In this document: positions 33,970 through 45,061 of the stretch, piece after piece
Numbering within the stretch: position 1 is the stretch's first letter
Layout: every line of letters begins with the position of its first letter
Assembly (NCBI RefSeq): GCF_000327385.1
Contig: NW_008708344.1
Location: 127,622-191,621, forward strand
Length of the DNA stretch: 64,000 nucleotides
DNA from: Lottia gigantea
Taxonomy: Eukaryota > Mollusca > Gastropoda > Lottiidae
Reading direction: 5' to 3'
Program-made: the position numbers and the translations under genes
Notes under the pieces: model-generated
The model's input: the letters and a program-made list of their open reading frames with translations, nothing else
Database searches by the model: none
What the model was told of the DNA's origin: nothing

Positions 33970-36900
33970 TCACTTCTTTTTAGCTGTAAGTCCTGCTCCT
34001 GCGTTAAATTTAAAGAATATGATATCACCATCTTCCACAACATAATCTTTTCCTTTCTGTTTATATTTACCAGCATTCTGTAATACAAAATAATATATTG
34101 AAAGTTTAGGTCTAATTTTTTGGATTTATTGAGGATGATGATTCAATGCATGATGAGATAAATTCTGCCAATATTGTAACTATTTATCAATTTTTTGTAG
34201 ACTACAAAGAGAAAAACTTTAATTCTGCTTAATGTAGCTTTGACTAATTTGTTCTCTTGGGACTATTTTTATATAAAAAAAATGTGAATAGTATATCTTG
34301 AAGAAACGAGTGTTAGTTGAAGATACAAATATTTGTTGAAGATACAAGCATTTCTTGAAGATACAAGTATTTGTTAAAGAGACAAGTATTTGTTGAAGAT
34401 ACAAGTATTTGTTGAAGAGACAAGTTTTTGTTGAAGAGACAAGTATTTGTTGAAGAGACAAGTTTTTGTTGAAGAGACAAGTATTTGTTAAAGAGAAAAG
34501 TATTTTTTTCCGAAGAGATACAAGTATTTTTTTTAAGAATTAATTATTAACACCTGCCAAGATTTGTCTTTAGGAGTGGCATTAAATCAAAGATGAGGTA
34601 TAAAGTTGATAATAATAACAATAGTAATATACCTTTACAGCTGCCTCAGAACCAAGTTCTTTAAAGTCATCATAAGAATAGATTTCAGCCATAATAAAAC
34701 CTTTCTCAAAATCTGTGTGAATCCTGCCTGCAGCTCCAGGCGCTTTGGTTCCAACCTGTAAAAAAGAACAATCTTAAACTCAGTTTTTTATGACATCAAG
34801 CTAGTCTGAAAATTTTACTTAGTTTTAAGTTTAGCTAATCAAAGGAATTATCGGGTCACAACAGGGTTGTTTGAATCTTAAACTGCAATGCAATACAACT
34901 TAATTTGAATCCTGCAAAAAACTACAAAATGTGTATTGTTTACCATTTATTATCATTTCAATCAATACAGTTTGTTAAAGTGATTTACCAGCCAATAAGA
35001 ATTAGATATCTGTAGCATTTTTCAGAATTAATAGCCATCATCTGGTTAACTTGCAATTCACTTCAAGGACACCTATCATGTCATTGAATCAATATCACAT
35101 AAGTCTTACCTGAATGGTCCAAGCTTTAACTTCATCTTTACCAGCAGTAAAGAAATATATCAAATTTAAAGCCTTATATCCATTAACTATTATTTTTTCT
35201 AAAGCACTGTCAATAAAAACCAACAGGAAAGAAAATAAATGAAACACATTTATTTTATATAGAAAACAAGGATCTTGTTTACCAGTTGGTCCTAGGCTAA
35301 CTTATACTAGGTCACCAGACTTTCACATGCCAACAAAGATTAGAAACAATGCAAACAACATGTTTGGTGACGGTATGAGAACCACATTGAAAAGTTGAAA
35401 GTAATAAATTATTACTAATAATTATTTTATTTCTCTATAACTTCTGCTTCTAACATCCCAATGAAGGATTGATTTGTTTGATGTAACTAAGCACATAATG
35501 TCAAATTCTAATAGTGTTACACCCAGTTATCAAATAGGACTTAAAAGGATCAAAGAAAGCTACCACAGACCAGAGGTCATGCACTCTAGATTGTCTTACC
35601 TAGTGGTACCTAATTCTTTTAATTTGGCTTGTCTTTCTTCTTCTGTTTGTAAATCAAACAACTCTAATTCTAGAGCTCCACTAAATGGTATACATAAAGC
35701 TGCCTTGTCATTGGCATCAATCCATTCTTTAATTTTCACCAACCTACAAATTTTTACTGCATCATTAGAATAAGTTAAACCTCTTTACAAGCATATCATG
35801 AATTAGTAAAGGATAATAAGACCAAGTGAACACTGAGCCAAATGTTGTTGAAACATGCCTTTTGATTGGCTGTTTTGAATTAAACCAGTGTAATTCGATT
35901 GGTTAAAGCAGAAGTTCAGGCAAGGCTTATTCATATCATATGAGAAATTGGAAGGTAGTTGTAAGATCTTAACTGAAGCGGTTGATTAAAAAAACAAAAG
36001 ATTATGAAAGGTCTAATATCAATTGTACCCTGTACTTTCTTATAAATAATAAAATTTACATTACTTACCATTTATTTTTCTTCCTAACATAATCTTTAAT
36101 AGATAAATTAACTAAATATATAACAGGTTTAGATGTTATAAACAAATGTATATTTAAAACTTCAATCTACAAAATAAAAATAATTGTTAATAAATAAACA
36201 ACTAGTTAGAATATTGAAATGAGTAGATGTTTAAGTGTTTTTCTAATTTTTTATGTGTATTGGAGACACTGATAGCATTGGTTTTTCAGTCAGTCATCTA
36301 TGGTTCTTACAATTCCACTATAACTAATGATTACTGACGTCACTATTACAAGATTCTTAGAAAATACCAAAAGCTTTATTGTCCCATTAAACTAAGTTCG
36401 ATTTCCATGGACATCTCTCTAACCTGCAACACTGACGGGGGAAACCAGGTATAAAAAAATTAAGCACTGTGGAACACTCACTACATTAAAGACATGCAGA
36501 GTTAATGGTTAATTTTGAAAATAAAATGAAAATATTCACCTCAGCCCCATTCCATGTTTCATTTCGTACCCATTTTTTACTTTGTAAACAATCTCTGACA
36601 CGAACTAAACAATCCTACAAAAGAAATTCAATAGTCAAACACCTCTAGTTTATCTTATGAATTTATCACTAGAGATATTATATAATCTTATTGAATATTA
36701 TAATTTTATGTTTATTGTAACAATTCATAATTATTCATTATTACAAAACTTACATATTCTATTTTTTTCTTCTTATCAGCTGATTTTCCTTCCCTGGCCA
36801 CTGTTTTCTCGAGTGGTTCTAACTGTTTGATGACATAATCTAAATCTTTTAATCTAAGTTCATCATGTATTGTTTGTAAATCTCGTACTGGATTAACTTC

Positions 36901-39600
36901 ACCATCAACATGTATTATATCATCATCATCGAACGCTCCTGTCGCAATCAAATAATTTGAATATCAAAGAGCAAAATTTGATATTTGGAGTTTGATGGGG
37001 TTCTATGCCACAGTCATATAGAGCATTGGTTCTTTATATGAAGTCATTTTCTCATTAGTCGTTCTAATCTTTGTCAGACCTTGAATAAGTCATTTTTCTT
37101 CATAATTCCAGTATGAATGTCAAAAGGTTTGACCAAGGACCAGTTGTAGAAAGGATTCTAACCAAAAAATTCTTTTGTCTACAGACACAGATAACAAAAA
37201 GATATTTAATTGATTTCTACTTACTTGTGACATGGAACATGGCATCACATGCTTTAATATTGGATAAAAAGGCATTTCCTAGACCTTTTCCTTCATGAGC
37301 TCCTTCTACCAGACCAGCAATATCAACTACTTGTAAAAACGCAGGTACTTTACTAAAAGAATTTTAAATTTCATTTACTATTTAAGTTTATGAAAAGAAG
37401 AATTTCTTGATGAAAGAAGACCAATCTATCATAATGTTTCTTTGTACCAATATTATCAAAATTTGACCAAATTTTCATTTTGTTTTCTGTTTGCTTTTAT
37501 TTTTACTATAGAGGAGTAGTGGCTACAATAAAGATAGCTTGCCAGGCAAGGTAACATACGCCCACTGGCAGCTGTCAGAAATGATTAAACAGTCTTTAGT
37601 GACTACAGGGTTGCACAATATAGCTAATAGAGTGAAACGTCAAGTCAGACACGATATTTCGGTTAAATATTATCTGATCATCGCGAAAATGGATAGGGAT
37701 CATCTTCATAATGACATAAACGACACAAAATAAAAATCAAAAGAATCTGTAAAGAATTGTAGCCTGTAGAGTGAGCATGAGTTGCACAATATAGCTAATA
37801 CAGTAAAACGTCAGGTCAGACACTATATTTCGGTGAAAAATCATCCGATCATCATGAAAATCGATAGATCATCATGAAAATCAATAGGGATCATCTTCAT
37901 AACGACATAGACATACAAAATAAAAATCAAAAGAATCTGTAAAGAATTGTAGCCTGTAGAGCGAGCACGAGTTGCACAATATAGCTAATAGAGTAAAACG
38001 TCAAGTCAGACACGATATTTCAGTGAAAAATTATCTGATCATCACGAAAATCAATAGGGATCATCTTCATAATGACATTGACATACAAAATAACAATCAA
38101 AAGAATCCATAAAGAACTGTAGCCTGTAGAGTGAGCACGAGCCAAATGTGAACGGACAGACGGACGGACCGACGGGGTGATTACAATATACGCCCATCTT
38201 ACGTGTGGGTGTATAAAAATGAAAGCTATTAAAAACAGATTGAAAGTTTGGTGTTATTTTTAGTAAGACAGCCAGAATTTTGAGTGATAACAGTCATATT
38301 TACCTGCAGCCTAAATTCGTGAAATATAATGTTGTACTAAACTGATACAGATATATACAAATTTTAGGTTGTAACATTGCGGTAGCGTTAAGTAATGTTA
38401 CAAAAGCACAGGCACAGGTATTCAGGTATACCAGATTTTTTCTATTGCCACACCATTTCAGCTTATCATATGGACACATCTACTCACCTTGCAGGCTGAT
38501 GATGTTCACATAAAAAGTCAAATCTGGCATCAGGAACTGGCACTCTACCTGTAAAATAATAGACAATCATAATGATGCCAAAACATAGGAGTGAAAATTG
38601 TACAGATACATATAGGAAACATATTTTTGTATTTCATATCAGTGTTATAAAATTTGAATCAAAAATTGACAAAAATGAAATATGGTTGAACCAACAGCTT
38701 ATCAAATTTTTCCTACCTAAATTGAACACGGCTTGTGTTCTTTAGGATTACAGATGTAGAAACTGGTACACGAGGGATAAGATTTGAATGATATTTACAA
38801 GCAGAGAGCACATAGAACACAAAACACATTGAAATATATTATGGTATATCACACTTCTTTAATAAAGTACATAATGGTTTGAATAACACAATTTACATTG
38901 CCGTCGAAGAGGGACAAATGCCTTATTGCTTCCCTTTTGGGCTAGATAAGAATCTAAACTAAAAACAAATTACATACTTTCATTAGGGTCTATAGTGCAA
39001 AAAGGAAAATTTTCTGCAGTTGCTTGACTCTTTGTTAAAACATTGAAAAATGTTGACTTCCTAAAAAAATACAATTTGGTTACAAATTGGTACAGTACAT
39101 TTACCTTTTCGTAATCTTAAGTATTACATTGGACCATTACAATTTGCTGTGATATTGCCAATGATAAAACTAAGCAAAGACCCTTCAATATTAATAATAG
39201 CAGCATTTGTAGTATGGTAGTGATGCTATAAATACATGTTTGTGAGTAACAGCACAGCACATCAGTTAATAAACTATAACAACCAATCAAAGCAATAAAT
39301 TGCTTCTATGACTCAAAAATATCCCAAGGAAATAAAAATTTGATTTTTACTCAGTCTTTAAAAGATTTCTCACATGAAATATTTCGATTATTAATTGCCG
39401 TCAATGACCAATCTCAATTTGGTAATTGACACCCAGCCTCTACTGACTACTCACAATCCCTTTACAAGATGATTCAAGGAAGAAATTGTTTTTGAAACCT
39501 ACCCAACATTAGGTAAACCGACTATACCAATTTTCAATGATGTACCAACTCTACCAATCAATGGAGGAGGCTTATCTACTTCCTTCTTTTTAGGTGGCAT
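33970..39600 (-). CDS. OLA1: Obg-like ATPase 1, complete, 11 coding exons, 399 aa
   Basis: Coding exons (minus): 39503-39600, 38978-39060, 38488-38548, 37225-37352, 36754-36938, 36540-36614, 36069-36166, 35600-35743, 35110-35206, 34633-34755, 33970-34077. All phases match and the sum is 1200 bases. The start [17 protein letters not shown] fits the human N terminus, and human OLA1 is 396 aa. The P-loop GLPNVGKST is split by the first intron; [20 protein letters not shown] is the switch region, and [10 protein letters not shown] the NxxE-type base-recognition site. The C-terminal TGS domain has [14 protein letters not shown] and [12 protein letters not shown]. The protein is a cytosolic YchF-type ATPase tied to translation and stress. 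An acceptor-like TTTCAG seven bases before the ATG region suggests a separate 5' UTR exon. Confidence 0.96.
34295..34530. repeat. 19-bp minisatellite in OLA1 intron
   Basis: The unit gatacaagtatttgttgaa repeats about ten times (starts at 34322 and 34341), with gagaca variants. It lies in the intron between the last two coding exons. The minus-strand open frame here is an artefact of the array. Confidence 0.85.
36241..36395. mobile_element. Family C MITE arm in OLA1 intron
   Basis: Shares gtattggagacactgatagc, tttcagtcag, tggttcttacaattccact and gacgtcactatt with the element at 9606-9871. It ends with tcccattaaac in place of the TTAA terminus. Only one arm is clear. Confidence 0.6.
37539..38215. 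repeat. Tandem array of about 190-bp units ending in a CCGTCC-type motif (OLA1 intron)
   Basis: Three units share gttgcacaatatagctaat, aaaacgtcaagtcagacac, gatcatcttcataa, gacata..acaaaata and agaattgtagcctgtagag. The array ends in cggacagacggacggaccga and then tacgcccatcttacgtgtgg. The latter is related to the block at 48395-48480. The plus-strand open frame at 37539 is part of the array. Confidence 0.8.
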
Positions 39601-40231
39601 ATTTTCTGAAACATTTATTTAAATTAACAGGTGACATACTTTCACCGTTATATTTCTGAATTCTGCACACACTTTGAACGTGTTTTCATTTCATCACATT
39701 TCTGGTTCTTCAGAAACACGATCATTTCTTTTGACACTTAGATGATACTATTAACCCTCTACTTTGAGTTTAAACTCTGTTACTGTCAATACTTTGTCTA
39801 CAAGTGAATATAAGGTTCAGTGGTTTAACAATATTACATTTGAAATAGACGCACTTCTCACCCAGAAAATTCATCTGAAAATTACCTACTTTTCGGACTG
39901 AACATTTCCCTTTCAAAAATTATGTTTAGGCCTACAAAAAAATAACTTTTCCAGTGGCTAACATTTTCATCAAGACAATCAAAGACTCTCTAGTATTTTG
40001 TAGCTGATTTTGCAATTCATAAATAAATGATTGTTAAAATTAGTTCAGATAGTTAGACAGTAGGCCTAGTTATGTTTATTTAAGACAAACATTAGATGAT
40101 CATAGGGAGTTTATGAAAATACCTCCACCAATTTCTCGAAGATCATCTCCGATTTTGATTGGTTGTCACAGGACTAGGAGAATATCAACTTCACATCATT
40201 TAGCTTTCGATGGACTGATACAGTGATAGTG
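39601..40231. other. OLA1 upstream region
   Basis: Probable promoter and 5' UTR intron of OLA1, shared with the possible gene at 40232 in the opposite direction. No clear TATA box or recognisable factor site seen. Confidence 0.35.
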
Positions 40232-40689
40232 ATGTTTACAAGATTAGTACCTTCACTACCGGTAGGCTTTCAATCTAAAGCTTCTTCCTCTGCAGAGAAA
40301 AAGTGTGCCATCGGTGGTGATTGTAGACGTCATAGGAATATCAGACTCTACATGTTTAATAAGCCCTTAGTGCTTAATACAGATCGAAGATCAGGTAAAT
40401 CAGGTAAGCCGTTACACGTTCTGTCACAAAGTGTTAACCTGGGTTTAGTTAGTTTTAATCTTGACAACAAAACCCTTCCCTTCAGATCTTGAGATCTATC
40501 GCTTTTTTTAAGGAGAACTCGATATAAGATCAAAGCCTTATGATAATAGGACAAAATATTGAACGAAAGTCACAATCGAATGTTCTGTGTTACCTTACTG
40601 TCTTTCAATTTGAGAGAAGGCCTGTCAAAATCTGGTGTAACTGCAGATCAACCGGCCAACGTGTTGCCCAATATGGTGAAACATTAAAT
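40232..40689 (+). CDS. Possible small two-exon protein, head-to-head with OLA1
   Basis: An ATG at 40232 opens a frame beginning MFTRLVPSLPVGFQSKASSS, which looks like a mitochondrial targeting sequence (Arg/Lys and Ser, no acids). A GTAAGC donor follows at 40404. Using an acceptor after gagag (about 40617), the frame continues as GLSKSGVTADQPANVLPN and stops at about 40689, giving roughly 80 aa. I do not recognise the protein. The acceptor is weak and the frame short, so this may be chance; the head-to-head position with a housekeeping gene is the main support. Confidence 0.3.
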
Positions 40690-40831
40690 GCGCAGACTCA
40701 CTACCGCTCCATTTCCGGTAATTTTAAAGCTACCATGATCTGATGAAAAACTAAAATCTTTCTAAAATAATTTTTTTTATTTCAAATTATCTGTTACACT
40801 TTAAAATCTTACTTAAATTCTGTGATCCATT

Positions 40832-41165
40832 TGACCTTAGTCTAAGAATAATTTAGCCAAGCTTTTTAATTAATAGTGTTCACAGCTCACTGTTGGAATT
40901 TGAGCCTTAAATGTAGATGTGTGTTTGAAAGTTACAGGGACAGGTGTGCCATTTTCAGGGGTTGATTTGGGTCTATATTGAAATAGTCTTTAAAAGTAAT
41001 AGAAAGGTAAGAAAATTACATAATTTGTTTTTCTATACATGGCAGAGTCGTCATTTTAACATTCAAACGCTGATAATTCTGGACACACATTGCTAAAATT
41101 TCAACGGTGAACAGTAACACTATTACTGATAAGTTTAGCTGAAATGGCTAACCTGTCCGTTTAAA
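40832..41165. mobile_element. Family B foldback repeat, copy 3, both arms
   Basis: Left arm: gaccttagtctaagaa, agtgttcacagctcac, aatttgagccttaaatg. Right arm is inverted: gtcgtcattttaacattcaa, aatttcaacggtgaacag and attactgataagtttagct. This copy shows that family B is palindromic, with arms of about 130 bases. Confidence 0.7.
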
Positions 41166-41633
41166 ATGTCAACATATATTTTCTTGACACTTTGCCATAT
41201 AGAAAAGACATGTAGGAGTGAAGAATCCTTATCCTTATTTTATAATCCACTCTTAGTCCATCTAGAACTATTATTTCTTTGTGTTCTACTATGAAGTATA
41301 CATTATTCAGCTATTGTGGGCATGATATTCAAGTCTATTATCGAAAGTTATAAGTTTCTCAACTATGAATAAACAAGTATGTTTCATGGACATGTGATTT
41401 CTTTAAAGTGGAGCCAAGCATGAATGAAAAATGAATCAATTCTCCTACATGGTCCAATGAGAAGGATGCGAACTAAATGGAAACTAAAACTGATACATTT
41501 TCAGTATATCAAGGGCGGTGACCTATCTGTGTCAAATCATACCAAAAATCTAATTTGTGCCAGTTATTGTTACTTTAATCAAACACACAAACTTTAATAA
41601 AATTCTGACATAGACTGTTCTCTTTATAGCGTT
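41166..41633. other. Spacer between family B copy 3 and the 41.6-kb tandem repeat
   Basis: Nothing recognised; AT-rich and stop-rich. Confidence 0.3.
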
Positions 41634-41960
41634 CACATGCCAACAAATTTGGATGTCGAGGGCAATAACTCAAATTCCTTTGATCGAAAAATTGTCAAAT
41701 TCAAACTTGACCAAGATCTCATTAATATAAATGATCACACCAAATTTCATTTAAATCAGATGAAAAGTGTAGTCTGTCTATTGTGTTCACTAACAAACTT
41801 TAACATGTTTTTCGTACGTCAAGAGCAGTAACTTAAAAACCATTCATCAACAGATCGTCAATTCATACATGTCCAGGATCTCATTGATATAAATGATTAC
41901 ACTAAATTTCATTAAAATCAGTTAAAAACTGTAGTCTCTATTGTATTCACAAGCAAATTG
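41634..41960. repeat. Two-unit tandem repeat, about 154-160 bp
   Basis: Both units begin ttcac and contain gatctcatt.atataaatga, cac..aaatttcatt.aaatca and tgtagtct..tctattgt. The plus-strand open frame inside has no coding character. Similar in type to the arrays at 20.2 and 37.6 kb. Confidence 0.7.
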
Positions 41961-42397
41961 CTTGTAATGTGGTCCTATAAAAAGGAAAAAACAGGGAAGA
42001 AATTTACCAGCTGATGCATTTTGGACTTCAAACTTTGACCTTTTATCCCGATGTTCACATTATATTTCTTTTATGGCCCCAATGAATGTTACTTGGAACT
42101 GTCAAGGAAACAATTCCTGAGCGTCCCTGAAGGAGGCCTATGCTCTCTTGAAACATGATGGACTTGGGGACTACTTATTTTTCTAATGCAGAATATATAT
42201 ATTGTTGAACCATGTGATGTGTTTTAGGTATCATCATTGAACAGTTTCTTTGTCTATTTTATTTCACATTTCCATGAGAGCAAATAAAAACAAAGGTGGT
42301 AATTTTATCTTAAGGCAAAACAAATAAATATATTAAGTATACATAAAGTCATTCATAAATAACAACAAAATAAAGCTGTATCCATATTTCATAAGAG

Positions 42398-42705
42398 TTA
42401 AAGGAATACTACCTCTTAGAATGATCATCAAATCCAAAGACTCAAACTTGGTCATTAAGTGTATATATTCATCAGTTGGACTTACTAGGTGACATTATCA
42501 AAGAGTCGAATATCTATACAAGACATTAAACAAATTAATTATTGAAAAATTTTTGTTTTGGGATTTATTGGATTAAAAGAGATTCTGTTAAGAGTTTGTT
42601 GTATAGTTATGACAACAGGTAAGTCAACTGATGAACAAAGACTCATTTTGGCCAATTTAAAAATTAATCTTGTTTTCGTCATTCTAGAAGGTTGTATATA
42701 TTTAA
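42398..42705. mobile_element. Family D MITE, 308 bp, TTAA ends, inserted at the BORCS5 stop codon
   Basis: Left end TTAAAGGAATACTACCTC...AGAATGATC. The right end, read inverted, is TTAAATATATACAACCTTCT with AGAATGACG. Internal arm words also pair (ttcatcagttggacttac with ttcatcagttgacttac inverted). TTAA lies at 42398-42401 and 42702-42705. The right TTAA contains the TAA of BORCS5 (minus, 42704-42702). Relatives: 51680-51845 and 61787-62050. Confidence 0.8.
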
Positions 42706-43385
42706 GAACCAATTGATTTAGGTCGCATTGAGAATGATTCAAGTTGGTCTTCAGGCGGCAGAAGTTTATTTAAGTTTTCCAGCTTAGGTATAATGCCATC
42801 CATTGTTTTCTGAATCTTTTGAAGTGTGGCCAAAGTCTCATTAATTCTTCTTGTTTGTTCGGCATATTTTGAAAATTTCCTTTGCCTCTCATTTAGTTTA
42901 TTAAGTAACATGGCAACGGTGTGGTCGATTTCCTTGATGCGAATACACAAAGCATTTTGATCAAATGCCACAGCCTCAGACAATTGTTTTAAGTGCTCTT
43001 GATAACGCATACACATTAACAATAATTGTCTGTAGTCTAATTTATCCAGTAAATCTGATTCGCGATTGTTTGCGTTATTCAAAGATCCTTTCATGATGGG
43101 TAAGAATACAGGAATTGAGTCGAGTTTCACCACTTCTGGATCAACAGATTTTGATGTATTTCCCTCTGCTACCACAACAATATCATGCTTTGGTGTTCCC
43201 CCTGCTGATTCACGGTCAAGCTTGGGGCTCGATTTCAGTTTTTTACCAGAATTTGGTGAGAGACGTGGAGAACTGTCTATGGGTTTACTAATGGAATACT
43301 GAGTATAAGGAATTTCTTCATCTCTTTGTGACTTGAGTGTGCTACCAGCAGCCCCAGCTGTCATTGAGCTTTGATCAGAACCCAT
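42702..43385 (-). CDS. BORCS5: BLOC-1-related complex subunit 5 (myrlysin), 227 aa, one coding exon
   Basis: Starts MGSDQSS, matching the human MGSEQSS N-myristoylation signal that anchors BORC to lysosomes. A variable Ser/Pro linker follows. The conserved core contains DIVVVAEGN, VVKLDSIPVFLPIMKG, LRY-like MRYQEHL, EAVAFDQNAL, RIKEID, KYAEQ and a coiled-coil tail ending ESFSMRP, all as in human BORCS5 (196 aa). BORC recruits ARL8 and kinesin for lysosome movement. The coding part is one exon. A minus-strand acceptor (TTTTAG before 43418) and a GTGAG donor at 43778 suggest a spliced 5' UTR with its first exon around 43779-43870. The stop codon is shared with a MITE target site. Confidence 0.95.
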   Translation of the reverse strand: MGSDQSSMTAGAAGSTLKSQRDEEIPYTQYSISKPIDSSPRLSPNSGKKLKSSPKLDRESAGGTPKHDIVVVAEGNTSKSVDPEVVKLDSIPVFLPIMKGSLNNANNRESDLLDKLDYRQLLLMCMRYQEHLKQLSEAVAFDQNALCIRIKEIDHTVAMLLNKLNERQRKFSKYAEQTRRINETLATLQKIQKTMDGIIPKLENLNKLLPPEDQLESFSMRPKSIGS

Positions 43386-43890
43386 TTTCTTTTTACATTT
43401 GATAGCTTCAACTTTTATCTAAAATGAATCAAATATTGAATTAATAAATTATAACTCTATCATCATTGCCTTTACCTGATATAAAAAGGCCTAGCCTACA
43501 TCACTCTCATCAGCACTAGGCTGGTAGAGCTATTTTTTTCATATTTCATTATTTTCCGTCCCTTTTCAGTTTCACTCAGTTTTAGTTTCAACAAGAGGAG
43601 TCAGTCATTTGATTTAAGAATTTCACATGTCCGTAAAAGATCAGCTATTTCTGCTTTCAACAATGCAAAGCCTACAGATATGAAAAAGGCTAAATTACCA
43701 GTAATCATATCGTAATTCTAATCAACATAATAGTTCTACTGCGTTAAATAATTTGAGTGAAGAAGATAGTCATCTCACCAGCCATTGGCATTAGTGTCTC
43801 CATCTAACGGTAAATGAAGAAACATTATCCAGACTATTTGCTTTTCCACGAAAGTTCAGTCTGGATGTTCAAGACATCGGGCACCGGCTG

Positions 43891-43900
43891 GTCACGTGAC
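43891..43900. promoter_or_regulatory. Perfect CLEAR-type palindrome GTCACGTGAC upstream of BORCS5
   Basis: GTCACGTGAC is the full 10-base consensus bound by TFEB/MITF-family factors at lysosomal genes. It lies 506 bases upstream of the BORCS5 ATG and a few tens of bases upstream of the predicted 5' UTR exon. It could also serve PTPN4 in the other direction. Confidence 0.6.
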
Positions 43901-43914
43901 TTTGTTATTTCACT

Positions 43915-43925
43915 CCGCCATTTTT
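43915..43925. promoter_or_regulatory. YY1-like site
   Basis: CCGCCATTTTT, close to the YY1 consensus CCGCCATNTT often found at start sites of housekeeping genes. It stands 15 bases from the CLEAR palindrome, between the two divergent genes. Confidence 0.45.
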
Positions 43926-43929
43926 ATTT

Positions 43930-45050
43930 TAAGGCACTTCCTGCGAGTTGAAGTATACTGTTTTTATGTGAAAAACTCATTGATCCCTTTGTTTTATGTG
44001 TTAATCACCAATTAATTGGATTAATGGTTCAAAAGGGGCCACAGAATACCTCGAGGCTGGAGACACGCCAGGTGTGTATTGGATACGTGTCGTAAGACAT
44101 CTGCCCAACCTTTTTGAGTTTGTGTGACGTCTTTGTAAAAATATTTTAATTTTCACCTGATGACCCATTTCCATTAAAATTAACGTATTCTGTTCATGTC
44201 GTCTTACTAACTTTTGCACAGTCTGATTTCATCCTATGCTTTATATGTTGTTTGGAAGAATATTGATTAAAAATTTAGTTAGAGTTTATTAGGCTAATAG
44301 AATAATAATAATAGCATTTAGCATGCTACACGATCATTATTTCATTTAGACCTATTATAGGCCTATTGTGTTTAGCTGAATTTCAGGCCTACTAGACTGA
44401 CTCTTCTGACTATGAAGCTTTAAGATGAAAGTTTACTACTGGAATGTCATTTGATTGATAATGTTTCAATTTAGTACGCATGCAAAATCAAACATAATTA
44501 AATAAAGCTGTTGTTATACTGTTTTCGTTGTTACTATTAAATTAACAAATAAAAAATAATTGAATGATGCAAATATTACTTAGTTATCCTATCAGCCATG
44601 GGCAAGAATATAAACATACTCAGAATTTTGTTCCTTTTGTGAGAAGTCACCAGACATATTGGCCCTAAGCCCTCATCCTGGAGTTCTTTTTAAAAGCGTT
44701 TAACAATCACAGAGCATATTTTGATGTAGACTAGTAGCTTGTCTTTAATTTGGATTTTAACACTGTTTGATGCAGAACTGTACAACTTGAATATTTAACA
44801 TCTTGGACCCATGGTTTTCAACCATTTTAGTTTTATTACCCTTTTCATTATTGATCAATTGCATTACCCCCTTTCTCTCTATACTATTTCATGATTTTAT
44901 CTTAGGTTTTCCTGCAATCATTTTCTTGTTTGAGAATATAGCCTGATTTAGCCTGAAGAATTTACAACTTTCTTGATACATATTGCCCTTCGTAAGTAAT
45001 GAATCCATTGGACTCATTGTGCCCTAACAAACAGTATTTTCCATTTGTAG
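43930..45050. other. Divergent spacer between BORCS5 and the PTPN4 start exon
   Basis: Should contain the PTPN4 promoter and first, non-coding exon, because a TTTGTAG acceptor sits 11 bases before the PTPN4 ATG. I could not place that exon. No repeat family noticed. Confidence 0.4.
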
Positions 45051-45061
45051 AGCTCCACACT

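Noticed and set aside
37539-37733. Plus-strand frame in OLA1 intron
   Set aside because: Part of the 190-bp tandem array, which repeats the same words.
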